Shown here: positions 12,091 through 24,248 of the stretch, piece by piece | Position numbering within the stretch: position 1 is the first letter of the stretch | How the letters are laid out: every line of letters begins with the position of its first letter | NCBI GenBank assembly: GCA_949752795.1 | Contig: CATKHW010000281.1 | Span: 1,364,001 to 1,428,000 of the forward strand | Direction of reading: 5' to 3' | From: Hyperoodon ampullatus | Lineage: Eukaryota > Chordata > Mammalia > Artiodactyla > Ziphiidae | DNA length: 64,000 bases | Made by a program: the position numbers and the translations under genes | Notes under the pieces: generated by a model | What the model saw: only the letters and a program-made list of their open reading frames with translations | What the model was told of the DNA's origin: nothing | Database searches by the model: none

Positions 12091-13832
12091 ATAAGATATC
12101 ACTTATGAAGATCCTGTAAACATGGCTACACTTGAACTGAGTTAGGAAAGAGAACAGTGTCTCACATTTAGAAAACACTCTTATGCCTGCTTAAGGGGGA
12201 AGGAGAGGTGGGGTGATGCATAAAACCAGAGTTTGATATAAGCACAGGTACTGTACCAAAAAACAAATATGGAATAGACAAGACCTACACCTTCCTCAGT
12301 GAAAGGGACTCAAAACCCCATATTTCCCACAGAGGAATATATCTGACCAGTAAGAATCTTAAAACCTATGTATTGATATGTCTCCGTAAGGGAATCAAGT
12401 GTGTCTAGACTGGCATAAACATGGCAGCGAGAATCAGCTCAAACCCACTATAAAAAGGAATTGCAAAAAGAAAACAAAAAAAAAACTGGGAAATTCTTTA
12501 CAATTCCTTTAGGGTCTCTGATGAAACCTGGAATGACCCTATCTACAATGACAGTTGGATGTGGCATAAGGAGAGACACTTGGGACTGAGACGACTGGTG
12601 AGATTGGGTGAGAAAATGAAGACCCTTTAAACCACAAATGCATGGCACCCATTCCATGGGTCCCAGCTCTCCAGGTTGAAGGGAATATTACTACAGATAT
12701 AACATGTACGGGAAACCTAGAGAACGGACACACTGTGAATTACAAAGGTTTCTAAAACTCAACGAATAGTCCCTCTCCTGGTGCTCCGGTTTGACTTTCC
12801 ATCTGCTTTACTATCAACCTCCCAACTTGGAGAGACAGCCCCTTTAACCTCCTGGTTCGCACAGGTTGCCAATTTGGGAGATGATGAATGGGAAGAGGCA
12901 GATCCAATGAGTGAGTAGCTGTTAGGCATTTGAACGGGCACATATCACTCTAACTTCCCGGCAGGAAGAAGAATTAACCAAAGTCTAAGCCACCCACCGG
13001 GAACCAGCATAGGTCCTGAACCAAAATGTTGGACTTGTGGTCAGCTCACCAAAAACGAGTTGAAAAATGGAGCTCAAGGGCACAGCAATTCACAATCTTG
13101 CCGAGTAATAAAGGACAACTATCGTCCAAAAGTCTGTTAAGGGAAGGCAACGAGGCGGACGTGAAAGTGAGGCAGAATAGCAGGAAACAGATTTCAAGAG
13201 GTACGTTGGAATCGCCTTTAAAGCACAGGAAGAGGGTCACAACATCGACAATGATGCACTTGGCCAAAAAGGGCATATGCGTTTTCTCCTGAATATATTC
13301 AGGAGAAAACGCATGCGCCCTTTTTGGCCAAACAAGCAAGCGGGCAATGCAAATCTGCACTACAAAGAAGTATCACTTCCCACCGGTCAAAAGGGACATC
13401 CACAAAATGTGTAAAAACCAGAAAGGCAAGACAGGCCCTGGAGAACAGGGAGCCTTGTTATGCTGATGGGTGGGATGTAAATTGCCAACTGCCTCTCTGG
13501 AGGAGTACATTGTGTTCCCTAAAACAAGTAAAGAACCGAGCTACAGAGCCAAGGGCACTTCCAGTCTAGGGAATATACCTTGGGAAAACTGAAAATCAAT
13601 AAGACAGAGCCACCCCAAAATTTAGGGCTGCACAGCTTACAAGGACCTCAACTTGGGTACACCTTAAATATCCCAGGAAATATAAAAATGGTTCAAAAAA
13701 TTGTGGTACTTACGTACGATGGAATATCCCTCAGCCATGAAATCAATGTCATAAGACCAGTAGCAGCAAAATGGGTGGATTCAGGTACGATGATTCTAAG
13801 TGAAATAAGTCACACAGAAAAAGAAACTTATC
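12091..13832 (+). repeat. Long-satellite monomer U6, type A2
   Basis: Nearly identical to U3 one trimer (about 5,205 bp) upstream. The A-run before CTGGGAAATTC is slightly longer (12477-12486), which accounts for the 1,742-bp length. Confidence 0.9.
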
Positions 13833-15556
13833 ATAAGATATCACTTATGAAGATCCTGTAAACATGGCTACAATTGAACTGAGTTAGGAAAGAGAACAGT
13901 GTCTCACATTTAGAAAACACTCTTATGCCTGCTTAAGGGGGAAGGAGAGGTGGGGTGATGCATAAAACCAGAGTTTGATATAAGCACAGGTACCGTTCCA
14001 AAAACCAACTATGGAATAGACAAGACCTACACCTTCCTCAGTGAAAGGGTCTCAAAACACCATATTTCCCACAGAGGAATATATCTAACCAGTAAGAATC
14101 TTAAAACCTATGTATTGATATGTCTCCATAAGGGAATCAAGTGTGTCTAGACTGGCATAAACATGGCAGTGAGAATCAGCTCAAACCCACTATAAAAAGG
14201 AATTTCAAAAACAAAACAAAAAAACTGGGAAATTCTTTACAATTCCTTCAGGGTCTCTGATGAAACCTGGAATGACCCTATCAACAATGACACCTGGATG
14301 TGGCATAAGGAGGGACACTTGGGACTGAGACGATTGGTGAGATTGGGTGAGCAAATGCAGACCCTTTAAAGCACAAATGCCTGGCACCCATTCCATGGGT
14401 CCCAACTCTCCAGGTTGAAGGGAATATTACTACAGCTATAATATGTACGGGAAACTTAGAGAACGGACACACTGTGAATACGAAAGGTTTCTAAAACTCA
14501 ACGAATAGTCCCTCTCCTGGTGCTCCGGTTTGACTTTCCATCTGGTTTACTATCAATCTCCCAACTTGGAGAGAGAGCCCCTTTAACCTCCAGGTTCGCA
14601 CAGGTTTCCAATTTGGCAGAGGATGAAAGGAAAGAGTGAGAACCAATGAGAGAGTAGCTGTTAGGCATTTGGACGGGCACATATCACTCTAACTTCCTGG
14701 CAGGAAGAAGAATTAACCAAAGTCTCAGCCACCCACCGGGAACCAGCATAGGTCCTAAACCAAAATTTTGGTCTTGCGGTCAGCTCACCAAAAACGAGTT
14801 GAAAAATGGAGCTCAGTGGCACCGCAATTCACAAACTGGCCAAGTAATAAAGGACAACAATCGTCCAAAAATCTGTTGAGGGAAGGCAACGAGGCGGACT
14901 TGAAAGCGAGGCAGAATAGCAGGAAACAGATTTCAAGAGGTACGTTGGAATCGCCTTTAAAGCACAGGAAGAGGGGCACAACTTCGACAATGATGCACTT
15001 GGCCAAAAAGGGCATATGCGTTTTCTCCTGAATACATTCAGGAGAAAACACATACGCCCTTTTGGCCAAGCAAACAAGCGGGCAATGCAAATCTGCACTA
15101 CAAAGAAGTATCACTTCTCACCGGTCAAAAGGGACATCCACAAAATGTGTAAAAACCAGAAAGGCAAGACAGGCCCTGGAGAACAGGGAGCCTTGTTATG
15201 CAGATGGGCGGGATGTAAATTTGGAGGAGTGCATTGTGTTCCGTAAATGAAGTAAACAACAGAGCTATAGAGCCAAGGGCTCTTCCAGTCTAGGGAATAT
15301 ACCTTGGGAAAACTGAAAATCAATAAGACAGAGCCACCCCAAAATTTAGGGCTGCACTGCTTACAAGGACCTCAACTTGGGTACACCTTAAATATCCCAG
15401 GAAATATAAAAATGGTTCAAAAAATTGTGGTACTTACGTATGATGGAATATCCCTCAGCCATGAAATCAATGTCATAAGACCAGTAGCAGCAAAATGGGT
15501 GGATTCAGGTACGATGATTCTAAGTGAAATAAATCACACAGAAAAAGAAACTTATC
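13833..15556 (+). repeat. Long-satellite monomer U7, type B2, 14-bp deletion
   Basis: Nearly identical to U4, including the same 14-bp deletion (about 15220). The palindrome centre is altered to GAATACATTC. Confidence 0.9.
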
Positions 15557-15585
15557 ATAAGATATCACTTATGAAGATCCTGTAA
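15016..15585 (+). pseudogene. L1 ORF2 C-terminal remnant, frameshifted (U7)
   Basis: Same two frames (15016-15246, 15304-15585) and the same deletion as in U4, one trimer downstream. Confidence 0.78.
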
Positions 15586-17295
15586 ACATGGCTACACTTG
15601 AACTGAGTTAGGAAAGAGAACAGTGTCTCACATTTAGAAAACACTCTTATGCCTGCTTAAGGGGGAAGGAGAGGTGGGGTGATGCATAAAACCAGAGTTT
15701 GATATAAGCACAGGTACCATTCCAAAAACCAACTATGGAATAGACAAGACCTACACCTTCCTCAGTGAAAGGGACTCAAAACCCCATATTTCCCGCAGAG
15801 GAATATATCTGACTAGTAAGAATCTTAAAACCTATGTATTGATATGTCTCCGTAAGGGAATCAAGTGTGTCTAGACTGGCATAAACATGGCAGCGAGAAT
15901 CAGCTCAAACCGACGATAAAAAGGAATTTCAAAAACAAAACAAAAAAACTGGGAAATTCTTTACAATTCCTTCAGGGTCTCTGATGAAACCTGGAATGAC
16001 CCTATCTACAATGACAGTTGGATGTGGCATAAGGACGGACACTTGGGACTGAGACGATTGGTGAGATTGGGTGAGCAAATGCAGTCCCATTAAAGAACAA
16101 ATGCCTGGCACCCATTCCATGGGTCCCAACTCTCCAGGTTGAAGGGAATATTACTACAGCTATAACATGTACGGGAAACCTAGAGAACGGACACACTGTG
16201 AATACGAAAGGTTTCTAAAACTCAACGAATAGTCCCTCTCCTGGTGCTCCGGTTTGACTTTCCATCTGCTTTACTATCAACCTCCCAACTTGGAGAGACA
16301 GCCCCTTTAACCTCCTGGTTCGCACAGGTTGCCAATTTGGGAGAGGATGAAAGGGAATAGGCAGATCCAATGAGTGAGTAGCTGTTAGGCATTTGGACGG
16401 GCAAATATCACTCTAACTTCCCGGCAGGAAGAAGAATTAACCAAAGTCTCAGCCACCCACCGGGAACCATTATAGTTCCTGAACCAAAATTTTGGACTTG
16501 CGGTCAGCTCACGAAAAACGAGTTGAAAAATGGAGCTCAGGGGCACAGCAATTCACAAACTGGCCAAGTAATAAAGGACAACTATCGTCCAAAAATCTGT
16601 TGAGGGAAGGCAACGAGGCGGAATTGAAAGCGAGGCAGAATAGCAGTAAACAGATTTCAAGAGGTACGTTGGAATCGCCTTTAAAGCACAGGAAGAGGGG
16701 CACAACTTCGACAATGATGCACTTGGCCAAAAAGGGCGTATGCGTTTTCTCCTGAATATATTCAGGAGAAAACGCATCCGCCCTTTTTGGCCAAGCAAGC
16801 AAGCGGGCAATGCAAATCTGCACTACAAAGAAGTATCACTTCCCACCGGTCAAAAGGGACATCCACAAGATGTGTAAAAACCAGAAAGGCAAGACAGGCC
16901 CTGGAGAACAGGGAGCCTTGTTATGCTGATGGTCGGGATGTAAATTGCCAACTGCCTCTCTGGAGGAGTGCATTGTGTTCCCTAAAACAAGTAAACAACA
17001 GAGCTACAGAGCCAAGGGCACTTCCAGTCTAGGGAATATACCTTGGGAAAACTGAAAATCAATAAGACAGAGCCACTCCAAAATTTAGGGCTGCACTGTT
17101 TACAAGGACCTCAACATGGGTACACCTTAAATATCCCAGGAAATATAAAAATGGTTCAAAAAATTGTGGTACTTACGTACGATGGAATATCCCTCAGCCA
17201 TGAAATCAATGTCATAAGACCAGTAGCAGCAAAATAGGTGGATCCAGGTATGATGATTCAAAGTGAAATAAGTCACACAGAAAAAGAAACTTATC
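15557..17295 (+). repeat. Long-satellite monomer U8, type C2
   Basis: Nearly identical to U5, with the same CGCATCCGCCC palindrome mismatch and CATTATAGTTCC marker. Confidence 0.9.
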
Positions 17296-19036
17296 ATAAG
17301 ATATCACTTATGAAGATCCTGTAAACATGGCTACACTTGAACTGAGTTAGGAAAGAGAACAGTGTCTCACATTTAGAAAACACTCTTATGCCTGCTTAAG
17401 GGGGAAGGAGAGGTGGGGTGATGCATAAAACCAGAGTTTGATATAAGCACAGGTACTGTACCAAAAAACAAATATGGAATAGACAAGACCTACACCTTCC
17501 TCAGTGAAAGGGACTCAAAACCCCATATTTCCCACAGAGGAATATATCTGACCAGTAAGAATCTTAAAACCTATGTATTGATATGTCTCCGTAAGGGAAT
17601 CAAGTGTGTCTAGACTGGCATAAACATGGCAGCGAGAATCAGCTCAAACCCACTATAAAAAGGAATTGCAAAAAGAAAACAAAAAAAAACTGGGAAATTC
17701 TTTACAATTCCTTTAGGGTCTCTGATGAAACCTGGAATGACCCTATCTACAATGACAGTTGGATGTGGCATAAGGAGAGACACTTGGGACTGAGACGACT
17801 GGTGAGATTGGGTGAGAAAATGAAGACCCTTTAAACCACAAATGCATGGCACCCATTCCATGGGTCCCAGCTCTCCAGGTTGAAGGGAATATTACTACAG
17901 ATATAACATGTACGGGAAACCTAGAGAACGGACACACTGTGAATTACAAAGGTTTCTAAAACTCAACGAATAGTCCCTCTCCTGGTGCTCCGGTTTGACT
18001 TTCCATCTGCTTTACTATCAACCTCCCAACTTGGAGAGACAGCCCCTTTAACCTCCTGGTTCGCACAGGTTGCCAATTTGGGAGAGGATGAATGGGAAGA
18101 GGCAGATACAATGAGTGAGTAGCTGTTAGGCATTTGGACGGGCACATATCACTCTAACTTCCCGGCAGGAAGAAGAATTAACCAAAGTCTAAGCCACCCA
18201 CCGGTAACCAGCATAGGTCCTGAACCAAAATGTTGGACTTGTGGTCAGCTCACCAAAAACGAGTTGAAAAATGGAGCTCAAGGGCACAGCAATTCACAAT
18301 CTTGCCGAGTAATAAAGGACAACTATCGTCCAAAAATCTGTTAAGGGAAGGCAACGAGGCGGACGTGAAAGTGAGGCAGAATAGCAGGAAACAGATTTCA
18401 AGAGGTACGTTGGAATCGCCTTTAAAGCACAGGAAGAGGGTCACAACATCGACAATGATGCACTTGGCCAAAAAGGGCATATGCGTTTTCTCCTGAATAT
18501 ATTCAGGAGAAAACGCATGCGCCCTTTTTGGCCAAGCAAGCAAGTGGGCAATGAAAATCTGCACTACAAAGAAGTATCACTTCCCACCGGTCAAAAGGGA
18601 CATCCACAAAATGTGTAAAAACCAGAAAGGCAAGACAGGCCCTGGAGAACAGGGAGCCTTGTTATGCTGATGGGCGGGATGTAAATTGCCAACTGCCTCT
18701 CTGGAGGAGTACATTGTGTTCCCTAAAACAAGTAAAGAACAGAGCTACAGAGCCAAGGGCACTTCCAGTCTAGGGAATATACCTTGGGAAAACTGAAAAT
18801 CAATAAGACAGAGCCACCCCAAAATTTAGGGCTGCACAGCTTACAAGGACCTCAACTTGGGTACACCTTAAATATCCCAGGAAATATAAAAATGGTTCAA
18901 AAAATTGTGGTACTTACGTACGATGGAATATCCCTCAGCCATGAAATCAATGTCATAAGACCAGTAGCAGCAAAATGGGTGGATTCAGGTACGATGATTC
19001 TAAGTGAAATAAGTCACACAGAAAAAGAAACTTATC
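17296..19036 (+). repeat. Long-satellite monomer U9, type A3
   Basis: Type A with small differences from A1/A2 (CACCGGTAACC, AATGAAAATCTGC, GGCAGATACAATG). Third A of the trimer array. Confidence 0.9.
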
Positions 19037-20774
19037 ATAAGATATCACTTATGAAGATCCTGTAAACATGGCTACAATTGAACTGAGTTAGGAAAGAGAA
19101 CAGTGTCTCACATTTAGAAAACACTCTTATGCCTGCTTAAGGGGGAAGGAGAGGTGGGGTGATGCATAAAACCAGAGTTTGATATAAGCACAGGTACCGT
19201 TCCAAAAACCAACTATGGAATAGACAAGACCTACACCTTCCTCAGTGAAAGGGACTCAAAACACCATATTTCCCACAGAGGAATATATCTAACCAGTAAG
19301 AATCTTAAAACCTATGTATTGATATGTCTCCATAAGGGAATCAAGTGTGTCTAGACTGGCATAAACATGGCAGTGAGAATCAGCTCAAACCCACTATAAA
19401 AAGGAATTTCAAAAACAGAACAAAAAAACTGGGAAATTCTTTACAATTCCTTCAGGGTCTCTGATGAAACCTGGAATGACCCTATCAACAATGACACCTG
19501 GATGTGGCATAAGGAGGGACACTTGGGACTGAGACGATTGGTGAGATTGGGTGAGCAAATGCAGACCCTTTAAAGCACAAATGTCTGGCACCCATTCCAT
19601 GGGTCCCAACTCTCCAGGTTGAAGGGAATATTACTACAACTATAATATGTACGGGAAACTTAGAGAACGGACACACTGTGAATACGAAAGGTTTCTAAAA
19701 CTCAACGAATAGTCCCTCTCCTGGTGCTCCGGTTTGACTTTCCATCTGGTTTACTATCAATCTCCCAACTTGGAGAGAGAGCCCCTTTAACCTCCAGGTT
19801 CGCACAGGTTTCCAATTTGGCAGAGGATGAAAGGAAAGAGTGAGAACCAATGAGAGAGTAGCTGTTAGGCATTTGGACGGGCACATATCACTCTAACTTC
19901 CTGGCAGGAAGAAGAATTAACCAAAGTCTCAGCCACCCACCGGGAACCAGCAGAGGTCCTAAACCAAAATTTTGGTCTTGCGGTCAGCTCACCAAAAACG
20001 AGTTGAAAAATGGAGCTCAGGGGCACAGCAATTCACAAACTGGCCAAGTAATAAAGGACAACAATCGTCCAAAAATCTGTTGAGGGAAGGCAACGAGGCG
20101 GACTTGAAAGCGAGGCAGAATAGCAGGAAACAGATTTCAAGAGGTACGTTGGAATCGCCTTTAAAGCACAGGAAGAGGGGCACAACTTCGACAATGATGC
20201 ACTTGGCCAAAAAGGGCATATGCGTTTTCTCCTGAATATATTCAGGAGAAAACACATACGCCCTTTTGGCCAAGCAAACAAGCGGGCAATGCAAATCTGC
20301 ACTACAAAGAAGTATCACTTCTCACCGGTCAAAAGGGACATCCACAAAATGTGTAAAAACCAGAAAGGCAAGACAGGCCCTGGAGAACAGGGAGCCTTGT
20401 TATGCAGATGGGCGGGATGTAAATTGCCAACTGCCTCTCTGGAGGAGTGCATTGTGTTCCGTAAATGAAGTAAACAACAGAGCTATAGGGCCAAGGGCTC
20501 TTCCAGTCTAGGGAATATACCTTGGGAAAACTGAAAATCAATAAGACAGAGCCACCCCAAAATTTAGGGCTGCACTGCTTACAAGGACCTCAACTTGGGT
20601 ACACCTTAAATATCCCAGGAAATATAAAAATGGTTCAAAAAATTGTGGTACTTACGTATGATGGAATATCCCTCAGCCATGAAATCAATGTCATAAGACC
20701 AGTAGCAGCAAAATGGGTGGATTCAGGTACGATGATTCTAAGTGAAATAAATCACACAGAAAAAGAAACTTATC
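19037..20774 (+). repeat. Long-satellite monomer U10, type B3
   Basis: Type B but without the 14-bp deletion of B1/B2: it reads TTGCCAACTGCCTCTCTGG at 20424-20442. It also has CAGAGGTCC and GGGGCACAGC variants. The 15.6-kb duplicated block begins inside it, at about 20,105-20,218. Confidence 0.9.
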
Positions 20775-20803
20775 ATAAGATATCACTTATGAAGATCCTG
20801 TAA
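20220..20803 (+). pseudogene. L1 ORF2 C-terminal remnant, frameshifted (U10)
   Basis: The best-preserved reading. 20220-20468 has MQICTTKKYHFSPVK, ALLCRWAGCKL (Cys-rich segment) and PTASLEE; 20522-20803 has the tail to the stop. The two parts are in different frames. This copy lacks the 14-bp deletion. Confidence 0.8.
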
Positions 20804-22509
20804 ACATGGCTACACTTGAACTGAGTTAGGAAAGAGAACAGTGTCTCACATTTAGAAAACACTCTTATGCCTGCTTAAGGGGGAAGGAGAGGTGGGGTGA
20901 TGCATAAAACCAGAGTTTGATATAAGCACAGGTACCGTTCCAAAAACCAACTATGGAATAGACAAGACCTACACCTTCCTCAGTGAAAGGGACTCAAAAC
21001 CCCATATTTCCCGCAGAGGAATATATCTGACTAGTAAGAATCTTAAAACCTATGTATTGATATGTCTCCGTAAGGGAATCAAGTGTGTCTAGACTGGCAT
21101 AAACATGGCAGCGAGAATCAGTTCAAACCGACTATAAAAAGGAATTTCAAAAACAAAACAAAAAAACTGGGAAATTCTTTACAATTCCTTCAGGGTCTCT
21201 GATGAAACCTGGAATGACCCTATCTACAATGATAGTTGGATGTGGCATAAGGACGGACACTTGGGACTGAGACGATTGGTGAGATTGGGTGAGCAAATGC
21301 AGTCCCATTAAAGAACAAATGCCTGGCACCCATTCCATGGGTCCCAACTCTCCAGGTTGAAGGGAATATTACTACAGCTATAACATGTACGGGAAAACTA
21401 GAGAACGGACACACTGTGAATACGAAAGGTTTCTAAAACTCAACGAATAGTCCCTCTCCTGGTGCTCCGGTTTGACTTTCCATCTGCTTTACTATCAATC
21501 TCCCAACTTGCAGAGACAGCCCCTTTAACCTCCTGGTTCGCACAGGTTGCCAATTTGGGAGAGGATGAAAGGGAATAGGCAGATCCAATGAGTGAGTAGC
21601 TGTTAGGCATTTGGACGGGCAAATATCACTCTAACTTCCCGGCAGGAAGAAGAATTAACCAAAGTCTCAGCCACCCACCGGGAACCATTATAGTTCCTGA
21701 ACCAAAATTTTGGACTTGCGGTCAGCTCACGAAAAACGAGTTGAAAAATGGAGCTCAGGGGCACAGCAATTCACAAACTGGCCAAGTAATAAAGGACAAC
21801 TATCGTCCAAAAATCTGTTGAGGGAAGGCAACGAGGCGGAATTGAAAGCGAGGCAGAATAGCAGTAAACAGATTTCAAGAGGTACGTTGGAATCGCCTTT
21901 AAAGCACAGGAAGAGGGGCACAACTTCGACAATGATGCACTTGGCCAAAAGGGCATATGCATTTTCTCCTGAATATATTCAGGAGAAAACGCATACGCCC
22001 TTTTGGCCAAGCAAACAAGCAGGCAATGCAAATCTGCACTAAAAGAAGTATCACTTCTCACCGGTCAAAAGGGACATCCACAAAATGTGTAAAAACCAGA
22101 AAGGCAAGACAGGCCCTGGAGAACAGGGAGCATTGTTATGCAGATGGGCGGGATGTAAATTGCCAACTGCCTCTCTGGAGGAGTGCATTGTGTTCCCTAA
22201 ATGAAGTAAACAACAGAGCTATAGAGCCAAGGGCTCTTCCAGTCTAGGCAATATATCTGGGGAAAACTGAAAATCAATAAGACAGAGCCACCCCAAAATT
22301 TAGGGCTGCACTGCTTACAAGGACCTCAACTTGGGTACACCTTAAATATCCCAGGAAATATAAAAATGGTTCAAAAAATTATGGTACTTACGTACGATGG
22401 AATATCCCTCAGCCATGAAATCAATGTCATAAACCAGTAGCAGCAAAATGGGTAGATTCAGGTACGATGATTCTAAGTGAAATAAGTCACAGAGAAAAAG
22501 AAACTTATC
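20775..22509 (+). repeat. Long-satellite monomer U11, chimeric C3
   Basis: Left of the palindrome it is type C (CATTATAGTTCC, GCAGTAAACAG). From the palindrome on it is B-like (GCAAACAAGCAGG, CTTCTCACC, TTATGCAGATGG). It lacks a base at CTGCACTAAAAG and has a 3-bp shorter CATAAACCAG site, giving 1,735 bp. Confidence 0.9.
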
Positions 22510-24248
22510 ATAAGATATCACTTATGAAGATCCTGAAAACATGGCTACACTTGAACTGAGTTAGGAAAGAGAACAGTGTCTCACATTTAGAAAACACTCT
22601 TATGCCTGCTTAAGGGGGAAGGAGAGGTGGGGTGATGCATAAAACCAGAGTTTGATATAAGCACAGGTACCGTTCCAAAAACCAACTATGGAATAGACAA
22701 GACCTACACCTTCCTCAGTGAAAGGGACTCAAAACCCCATATTTCCCGCAGAGGAATATATCTGACTAGTAAGAATCTTAAAACCTATGTATTGATATGT
22801 CTCCGTAAGGGAATCAAGTGTGTCCTGACTGGCATAAAAATGGCAGCGAGAATCAGCTCAAACCCACTATAAAAAGGAATTTCAAAAACAAAACAAAAAA
22901 ACTGGGAAATTCTTTACAATTCCTTCAGGGTCTCTGATGATACCTGGAATGACCCTATCTACAACGACAGCTGAATGTGGCATAAGGCTGGACACTTGGG
23001 ACTGAGAGGATTGGTGAGATTTGGTGAGCAAATGCAGACCCTTTAAAACAATAATGCATGGCACCCATTCCATGGTTCCCAACTCTCCAGGTTGAAGGGA
23101 ATATTACTACAGTTATAACATGTACGGGAAACCTAGAGAACGGACACACTGTGAATACGAAAGGTTTCTAAATCTCAACGAATAGTCCCTCTCCTGGTGC
23201 TCCGGTTTGACTTTCCATCTGCTTTACTATCAATCTCCCAACTTGGAGAGACAGCCCCTTTAACCTCCTGGTTGGGACACGTTTCCAATTTGGCAGAGGA
23301 TGAAAGGGAAGAGGGAGAACCAATGAGAGAGTAGCTGTTAGGCATTTGGACGGGCACATATCACTCTCACTTCCCGGCAGGAAGAAGAATTAACCAAAGT
23401 CTCAGCCACCCACCGGGAACCAGTATAGGTCCTGAACCAAAATTTTGGACTTGCGGTCAGCTCACCAAAAACGAGTTGAAAAATGTACCTCAGGGGCACA
23501 GCAATTCACAAACTGGCCGAGTAATAAAGGACAACTATCGTCCAAAAATCTGTTGAGGGAAGGCAACGAGGCGGACTTGAAAGCGAGGCAGAATAGCAGG
23601 AAACAGATTTCAAGAGGTACGTTGGAATCACCTTTAAAGCACAGGAAGAGGGGCACAACTTCGACAATGATGCACTTGGCCAAAAAGGGCGTATGCGTTT
23701 TCTCCTGAATATATTCAGGAGAAAACGCATACGCCCTTTTTGGCCAAGCAAGCAAGCGGGCAATGCAAATCTGCACTACAAAGAAGTATCACTTCCCACC
23801 GGTCAAAAGGGATATCCACAAAATGTGTAAAAACCAGAAAGGCAAGACAGGCCCTGGAGAACAGGCAGCCTTGTTATGCTGATGGGCGGGATGTAAATTG
23901 CCAACTGCCTCTCTGGAGGAGGGCATTGTGTTCCCTAAAACAAGTAAACAACAGAGCTACAGAGCCAAAGGCACTTCCGGTCTAGGGAATATTCCTTGGG
24001 AAAACTGAAAATCAATAAGACAGAGCCACCCCAAAATTTAGGGCTGCACTGATTACTAGGAGCTCAACTTGGGTACAGCTTAAATATCCCAGGAAATATA
24101 AAAATGGTTCAAAATATTGTGGTACATATGTACGATGGAATATCCCTCAGCCATGAAATCAATGTCATAAGACCAGTAGCAGCAAAACGGGTGGATTCAG
24201 GTACGATGATTCTAAGTGAAATAAGTCACACAGAAAGAGAAACTTATC
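22510..24248 (+). repeat. Long-satellite monomer U12, type D1
   Basis: Type D markers: TGGTTGGGACACG, AAAAATGTACCTCAGG, GATTACTAGGAGCTC, GTCCTGACTGGC. Perfect 74-bp palindrome at 23675-23748. Confidence 0.9.
23675..23748. repeat. Perfect 74-bp palindrome (U12)
   Basis: All 37 base pairs match; same sequence as in U2. Lies in a type D monomer. Confidence 0.95.

Larger units (their letters stand above)
6460..21865 (+). repeat. Trimeric higher-order repeat A-B-C, about 5,205 bp, three copies
   Basis: U3-U4-U5, U6-U7-U8 and U9-U10-U11 repeat as a unit. Equivalent sites sit 5,205 bp apart (7821/13026, 9563/14768, 11287/16492) and then 5,204 bp apart (13026/18230, 14768/19972). Within a trimer the three monomers differ at many sites; between trimers the same types differ by only a few bases. 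The array starts at or just right of the palindrome of U2 and stops at the palindrome of U11, where C3 switches type. Confidence 0.88.

Noticed and set aside
22510..24248. CENP-B box (TTCG, four bases, A, two bases, CGGG)
   Set aside because: I checked the CGGG and TTCG occurrences of a monomer by eye on both strands (AAGCGGGCA, GGACGGGCA, GTACGGGAA, AACTTCGACA, GGTTCGCACA). None satisfies the spacing and core.
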